Assembly (NCBI GenBank): GCA_024128875.1
Contig: JAMYFF010000001.1
Location: 372,001 to 436,000 of the forward strand
From: Salinilacustrithrix flava
GTDB taxonomy: Bacteria; Actinomycetota; Acidimicrobiia; Acidimicrobiales; Salinilacustritrichaceae
Direction: 5' to 3'
DNA length: 64,000 nt
The notes below the pieces were generated by a model. That model ran no database searches, was not told where the DNA came from, and was given only the letters and a program-made list of their open reading frames with translations. The position numbers and the translations under genes were made by a program. Below are positions 59,830 to 64,000 of this stretch, one piece after another (the stretch's first letter is position 1; the number at the start of each line of letters is the position of its first letter).

Positions 59830-60747
59830 TCAGCTGGTTGGTTCCAGGACGGGTCCGCCGAGGGCCGGTCGGGCCGGCACGGGTGCGGGGGTGCGCACTC
59901 GGCCCTGGCCGATGCGCAGCGCGAGCAGGACGAGGAGGGCGCCGGCCACCTGGCCGCCGGTGAGGCGCTGGTGGAGCACCAGCCAGCCGACGGTGGTGGC
60001 GACGAGGGGGCTGAGCAGGCCGAGGAGCGACACCCGCTGCACGGGCAGGCGCTCGACGCCGCGGAACCACACGACGTAGGCGCCGGCCGTGCCGGCGGTG
60101 GCCAACCAGACGTGGCCGGCCAGGTTCGTGGCGGTGAGGGTCGGGGGCAGGCCCTCGACCACGAGCAGCAGCGGGGCGAGCACCAGGCCGCCGGCCACCA
60201 GCTGCCAGCCGGTCGCGGCGAGCAGCGGCATGGCCCGACCCCAGCGCTTGGTGAGCACCACGCCCGTGGCCATCGAGAGTGTTCCGGCGACCCCAGCAGC
60301 GACACCCACGGCGTCGAGGCCCACCCGGCTGCGCAGCACGAGCAGCCCCACGCCGACGATCCCGAGGGCGCCGGCGACGACGGTCCGGGATCGCACCCGC
60401 TCGCCGAGCAGCAGAGCCCCGAGCCCGGCGACGACCAGGGGCTGGATCGCCCCGAGCGTCGCCGCCACGCCGCCGGGCAGCCGGGTGGCGGCCACGAAGA
60501 GGAGGGCGAAGAACGCTCCGACGTTGAGGGTGCCGAGGACGGCGATGCGCCCCCACCACCCCGCTGGCGGCCGGGCGCCGGTGACCGCCACCAGCGCGAT
60601 CCCGGCGGGCAGCGCCCGGAGGGTGGCGGCGAGCAGCGGCCGGTCCGGAGGAAGGAGCTCGGTGGTCACCGCGTACGTCGTCCCCCAGGTGATGGGGGCG
60701 AGGGCGGTGACCAGCAGCACCCCGGTCGGTCCTTGCTCGGTGCGCAT
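59830..60747 (-). CDS. EamA/DMT-family transporter
   Basis: A 305-residue membrane protein with ten predicted helices in two EamA repeats: ALAPITWGTTYAVTTELLP opens the first, GVAGTLSMATGVVLTKRWG the second, with LLGERVRSRT and LVLHQRLTGGQ as the family's repeat ends. It is likely to export metabolites or drugs. ATG 60747 is chosen because GGAGG lies 6 bases upstream; an in-frame GTG at 60753 would touch the ribosome site. The gene is divergent from the MarR gene and shares the CAAGATAC operator region. Confidence 0.88.
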   Translation of the reverse strand: MRTEQGPTGVLLVTALAPITWGTTYAVTTELLPPDRPLLAATLRALPAGIALVAVTGARPPAGWWGRIAVLGTLNVGAFFALLFVAATRLPGGVAATLGAIQPLVVAGLGALLLGERVRSRTVVAGALGIVGVGLLVLRSRVGLDAVGVAAGVAGTLSMATGVVLTKRWGRAMPLLAATGWQLVAGGLVLAPLLLVVEGLPPTLTATNLAGHVWLATAGTAGAYVVWFRGVERLPVQRVSLLGLLSPLVATTVGWLVLHQRLTGGQVAGALLVLLALRIGQGRVRTPAPVPARPALGGPVLEPTS

Positions 60748-60766
60748 GTCCACCCTCCTTCGTGAA

Positions 60767-60828
60767 GTATCTTGATGACAAGATACATGGGAGATAGCAA
60801 TGTCGCAAGATACTCACCAGCAAGATAC
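60767..60828. promoter_or_regulatory. MarR operator: four CAAGATAC half-sites, two inside the marR coding region
   Basis: GTATCTTG-ATGA-CAAGATAC (60767-60786) is a perfect 8-bp dyad in the 52-base divergent gap. Two more CAAGATAC copies (60806-60813 and 60821-60828) lie after ATG 60800 and encode the QDT of SQDTHQQDTS. This is a strong candidate for the MarR binding array controlling both directions. Confidence 0.78.
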
Positions 60829-61333
60829 TTCGGATGCCGTGGACGAGATCGTTGCGGCCTGGGCGGTGGAGATGCCCGAGCTCGACACCACGGCCAAGCA
60901 CGTCACGGGGCGGATCATCCGTCTCGGCGCCTTGTTCCAGCAGGCCTTCGGCGAGTCGTCGGCCACGGTCGGGCTCGAGAACGCGGACTTCGGCATCCTC
61001 GCCGCGCTCCGGCGCGCCGGCCCCGACCACGCCGTCACGCCCACCGAGCTGGCCCGCCGGCGCATGATGACCTCCGGAGGGATGACTGCGGCGATCGACC
61101 GCCTCGACCGGCGCGGCCTCGTCGAGCGGGTCCCCAACCCGGCCGACCGTCGCGGGAGCCTGGTGCGCCTCACCGACGCCGGCCGGGACGCGATCGACCA
61201 GGCGGTCGTCCTGCAGCAGGACGTCGAGCACCGCATGGTCGAGCCGCTCGATGACGAAGAGGTCGCCCAGCTGACCGGGCTCCTCCGCCGGCTCCTCCTC
61301 GCCGTCGACCCGGACACGCCAACCCGGGGCTGA
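60800..61333 (+). CDS. MarR family transcriptional regulator
   Basis: A 177-residue MarR repressor. The winged helix covers TPTELARRRMMTSGGMTAAIDRLDRRG (about 90-116), with the wing DRRGSLVRLTDAG. The N-terminus is unusual: SQDTHQQDTSD is encoded by two copies of the operator sequence. It likely represses the divergent EamA/MBL operon and itself. ATG 60800 has GGGAGAT upstream. Confidence 0.92.
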   Translation: MSQDTHQQDTSDAVDEIVAAWAVEMPELDTTAKHVTGRIIRLGALFQQAFGESSATVGLENADFGILAALRRAGPDHAVTPTELARRRMMTSGGMTAAIDRLDRRGLVERVPNPADRRGSLVRLTDAGRDAIDQAVVLQQDVEHRMVEPLDDEEVAQLTGLLRRLLLAVDPDTPTRG

Positions 61334-61391
61334 GGTCCGCGCCACTTGCTCACGTTGCGTGTTCGACCGTTCACGGGACGTCGGCACCCAC

Positions 61392-61397
61392 TACCGT
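61392..61397 (+). promoter_or_regulatory. TACCGT -10 box, PAS-GGDEF-EAL gene
   Basis: TACCGT ends 8 bases before GTG 61406 and is the reason that start is preferred. Confidence 0.5.
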
Positions 61398-61405
61398 CGA
61401 CCGGC

Positions 61406-63595
61406 GTGCGCCGCACCGCAATCCGTCGTTCGGAGCGCTTCGTGCCCACGCTGGGGGATCGAGCCGCTGACCGCATGTCCGGGCACGCCCTCGACGCGCG
61501 ACCGCAGTTGCCGGTCGCCCGCCCGGCCCAGGCCGATCTGATCGCCGCGATCCCCGACGCGATCCTCTCGACCGACGAGCACTTCTGCATCACGTCGTGG
61601 AACCCGGCAGCGGAGCGCACGTACGGGTGGACCGAGTGCGAGGCCCTCGGCCGAAGCGTGGGCGACCTCCTGTGGCAGGACGCCGATCGGGAGCGTCGGG
61701 TGCTGTCGAGCTTCCTCGGCGAGGGCTCCTGGGTCGGCGAGACCACGCACTGCCGCAAGGACGGCTCCACCGTGGCCATCCGGGCGTCGGTCCGGGCCCT
61801 CCTCGACGACGACGGGCGCTTCGCCGGTGTGGTCGGCATCTGCGAGGACATCACCGATCGGAAGGCCGCCGAGGCCGCTCGCGAGGCAGCCGAGCAGCGG
61901 TTCACCACCGTCGTTGCCTCGCTCGACGAAGGGATCCTGGTCATCGGCCAGGACGAGCGCATCCAGACCGCCAACGAGTCCGCGGCTCACATCCTCGGCA
62001 CGACCGTCGATCACCTCGAAGGCTCGACGCTTTCAGGAACCGGCCTGGCGCTCAGCGTGGAGGACCGGGACGGCAACCCCGTGCCGGCCCACCGGTGGCC
62101 GGGCCTACTCGCCCTCCGGGCCGGCACCTCCACCGAGCACATGGAGCTCGCCGTCACCCTCCGAGACGGACGACGGCGCTGGCTCACGGTGAACTGCCAG
62201 CCGATCGGCGGCGCCACCGGCGTCGCAGCCGTCGTGTCCTTCCACGACGTCACCGACCGGCACCTCGCCGCCGAGGACCTGGCGTGGGCCGCGACCCACG
62301 ACCGGTTGACCGGGTTGCGGAACCGCCAGCACCTGATCGAGCGCATCGAGTGCTCCCTCGAGCAGGTCGATGCGCCGCCGGTCGCCGTGCTCTTCTGCGA
62401 CCTCGACCGCTTCAAGGAGATCAACGACTCCCTCGGCCACGAGGTCGGCGACGTCGCGCTCGTCGAGGTCGCCGAGCGGTTGCGCAGCGCCGTGGGTCCG
62501 AGCTGCACCCTGGCGCGGCACGGAGGCGACGAGTTCGTGGTGCTGTGCGCGGGCGGCGGGTACGACGACGTCGTCGCCATGGCGGAGCGGCTGATCGACG
62601 TGGTGTCGACGCCCATCACCCTGCACGCCGCCGGCTCGGTCCACCAGGTCGTCATCGGCGCATCGGTCGGCATCGCCTTCGGGTCGCACGGCGACGTGTC
62701 CACCGACCTCATCCGGGACGCCGACGTCGCGATGTACGCGGCCAAGAAGGGGGCGGGCAGCCCGATCGCCGTCTTCGACCGGGCCATGCGCGAACGGGCC
62801 CAGCGACGGCTCTCGACGCGCGAGGACCTCCGCCACGCCATCGAGACCGGAGCACTGCAGGTGCACTACCAGCCGATCTGCCGGACCTCGGACCTCACCG
62901 TCACGGGCTACGAGGCCCTCGTGCGATGGGATCACCCGACGCACGGCTGGTTGGCGCCCGATGACTTCGTCCCGTTGGCCGAGGAATCGGGTCTGGTGTC
63001 GGCCCTCGGCACCTGGGTCCTGCAGGCTGCCACCTCCCAGACCGCCGCGTGGCGGGCGTCGGGCCGGCACGTGTACGTGTCGGTGAACCTGTCCGCCCGC
63101 CAGCTGACCGATCCGGAGCTCGTCGCCACGGTCGAGGCGGCGCTCGACGTTGCGGGGCTCGATCCCTCGGCGCTGTGGCTGGAGCTCACCGAGTCCGCGC
63201 TCGCCGAGGACGCCGATGCCGCCGGGGAGGTGCTCCACCGGTTGCGCTCGATCGGGGTCCGAGTGGCGATCGACGACTTCGGCACCGGCTACTCGTCCCT
63301 GGCCCGCCTGGCGAACTTCGACGTCTCGGCGCTGAAGATCGATCGGAGCTTCGTGGCGAGCATGACCTCGAGCGGCACCGACGGCGCCATCGTCAAGGCC
63401 GTCGTCGCCCTCGCCCACGAGCTCGGCCTCCGCGTCGTCGCCGAAGGCGTGGAGCGCTGCGAGCAGCTCGACGTGCTGCGCTCGCTCGGCTGCGACCTGG
63501 CCCAGGGGTTCCTCCTCGGCCGGCCGACCTCGGCCGACGACCCGGCCCTCGCGGTCGAGTCCGGTTCGGGGACACCGTCCGTCGCACTGTCGTAG
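61406..63595 (+). CDS. PAS-PAS-GGDEF-EAL cyclic-di-GMP signalling protein
   Basis: A 729-residue soluble signalling protein. Two PAS-type domains come first (about 45-165: DAILSTDEHFCITSWNPAAE; and about 170-285: LDEGILVIGQDERIQTANES), then GGDEF (about 295-460; active-site HGGDEFVVL) and EAL (about 475-720; YEALVRW, ELTESAL, DDFGTGYSSLA, KIDRSF, VVAEGVE). Both GGDEF and EAL motifs look intact, so it could make and/or break cyclic-di-GMP in response to signals on the PAS domains. The start is GTG 61406, supported by TACCGT upstream; GTG 61442 with GGAG upstream is the alternative. Confidence 0.9.
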   Translation: MRRTAIRRSERFVPTLGDRAADRMSGHALDARPQLPVARPAQADLIAAIPDAILSTDEHFCITSWNPAAERTYGWTECEALGRSVGDLLWQDADRERRVLSSFLGEGSWVGETTHCRKDGSTVAIRASVRALLDDDGRFAGVVGICEDITDRKAAEAAREAAEQRFTTVVASLDEGILVIGQDERIQTANESAAHILGTTVDHLEGSTLSGTGLALSVEDRDGNPVPAHRWPGLLALRAGTSTEHMELAVTLRDGRRRWLTVNCQPIGGATGVAAVVSFHDVTDRHLAAEDLAWAATHDRLTGLRNRQHLIERIECSLEQVDAPPVAVLFCDLDRFKEINDSLGHEVGDVALVEVAERLRSAVGPSCTLARHGGDEFVVLCAGGGYDDVVAMAERLIDVVSTPITLHAAGSVHQVVIGASVGIAFGSHGDVSTDLIRDADVAMYAAKKGAGSPIAVFDRAMRERAQRRLSTREDLRHAIETGALQVHYQPICRTSDLTVTGYEALVRWDHPTHGWLAPDDFVPLAEESGLVSALGTWVLQAATSQTAAWRASGRHVYVSVNLSARQLTDPELVATVEAALDVAGLDPSALWLELTESALAEDADAAGEVLHRLRSIGVRVAIDDFGTGYSSLARLANFDVSALKIDRSFVASMTSSGTDGAIVKAVVALAHELGLRVVAEGVERCEQLDVLRSLGCDLAQGFLLGRPTSADDPALAVESGSGTPSVALS

Positions 63596-63598
63596 CCT
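63593..63598 (+). promoter_or_regulatory. TAGCCT -10 box, TauD gene
   Basis: TAGCCT ends 7 bases before ATG 63606 and uses the TAG stop of the GGDEF-EAL gene as its first three bases. Confidence 0.45.
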
Positions 63599-63605
63599 CG
63601 GTCCG

Positions 63606-64000
63606 ATGACCGGCGCTCCCGTCCGCCCCGACCTCGACGTCCGCCCGCTCTCGGGGTCGCTCGGCGCCGAGGTCCGTGGCATCGCCCTGGCCGACGCCAC
63701 GCCCGCCGACGCCGAGGCGATCCACCAGCTGCTGCTCGAGCACATGGTGCTGTTCTTCCCCGACCAGCACCTCAACCCCGACGAGCACATCGCGTTCGGC
63801 CGACACTTCGGCACGCTCGAGTCGCACCCGAACCTGGCGTTCGAGTCCGAGCGCCCGGAGTTCTTCGAGCTGCGGGCCGAGGACGGCGCCGGCGCGATCG
63901 CCGACGAGTGGCACAGCGACATCAGCTTCGAGGCCAACCCGTCCCGCTTCGCCATCCTGCAGGTGAAGGAGTGCCCCGAGGTCGGCGGCGACACGATGTG
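63606..64000 (+). CDS. TauD/TfdA-family dioxygenase, N-terminal part (runs off the window)
   Basis: The first 131 residues of a second TauD/TfdA-like dioxygenase. DVRPLSGSLGAEVRGIAL and LLEHMVLFFPDQHLNPDEH are typical of the taurine dioxygenase group, and the HxD metal motif is present as WHSDISFEANP near residue 103, followed by FAILQVKECPEVGGDTM, the substrate-side strand. The 2-oxoglutarate-binding C-terminus lies outside. ATG 63606 with a TAGCCT box 7 bases upstream. Confidence 0.88.
   Translation, partial: MTGAPVRPDLDVRPLSGSLGAEVRGIALADATPADAEAIHQLLLEHMVLFFPDQHLNPDEHIAFGRHFGTLESHPNLAFESERPEFFELRAEDGAGAIADEWHSDISFEANPSRFAILQVKECPEVGGDTM

Overview
The window is very GC-rich, gene-dense DNA from an actinobacterium. 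Supporting traits are an F420-type LLM oxidoreductase, a wax-ester synthase/DGAT acyltransferase, two large BTAD/SARP-type ATPase regulators, a DUF222-HNH nuclease, GTG starts and many apparently leaderless genes (a TANNNT -10 box six to eight bases before the start codon). A member of Acidimicrobiia is my best guess, but nothing here fixes the genus. There are about 72 genes, no rRNA, no tRNA that I can see, no CRISPR array and no recognisable insertion sequence. No stretch longer than 300 bases lacks a gene; the longest gap is about 270 bases at 43609-43880, where I see nothing convincing.

Layout. 1-9.2 kb: a cut-off LmbE-type deacetylase, an acyl-CoA dehydrogenase, a SARP regulator, then a Tat-type collagen-like protein followed 8 bases later by a 1011-residue multidomain glycosyltransferase, and an OsmC protein. 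9.3-12.1 kb: an operon of ECF sigma factor, zinc-finger anti-sigma factor, ArsM-like methyltransferase fused to a cupin, and a second ArsM-like methyltransferase whose frame is interrupted by one TGA exactly where its neighbour has Cys. 12-26 kb: lipid and general metabolism (WS/DGAT, thioesterase, CHAD, alcohol dehydrogenase, LLM oxidoreductase, hemerythrin, TauD, MBL, TetR/quinone-oxidoreductase pair, DpaL-M20-DUF488 operon, HNH nuclease). 26-36 kb: small proteins, a first toxin-antitoxin pair, an MBL-ferredoxin protein, a thioredoxin-fold protein with TGA in place of the first Cys of its CxxC-like motif, an orphan CoxL-like molybdenum hydroxylase and a second BTAD ATPase. 36-54 kb: accessory, with three more toxin-antitoxin pairs, an ECF42-type sigma/YCII pair, an acyl-CoA synthetase, a haloalkane dehalogenase, and an HxlR/carboxymuconolactone-decarboxylase pair. 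54-64 kb: lipoproteins (SecD-like, nuclease/LTD), a DinB pseudogene, a P450, a MarR-controlled EamA transporter plus MBL protein, a PAS-GGDEF-EAL protein and the start of a TauD dioxygenase.

The strongest observations are (i) two unrelated genes with an in-frame TGA at a redox-active Cys position, each followed at SECIS distance by a hairpin with the same CUGCC/GGCAG stem, which implies selenocysteine insertion; (ii) a collagen-like, Thr-rich surface protein next to a dedicated giant glycosyltransferase; and (iii) several clear operator dyads tied to the adjacent regulators (TetR, MarR, HxlR, toxin-antitoxin). All protein family calls are by eye from motifs; no database search was run.
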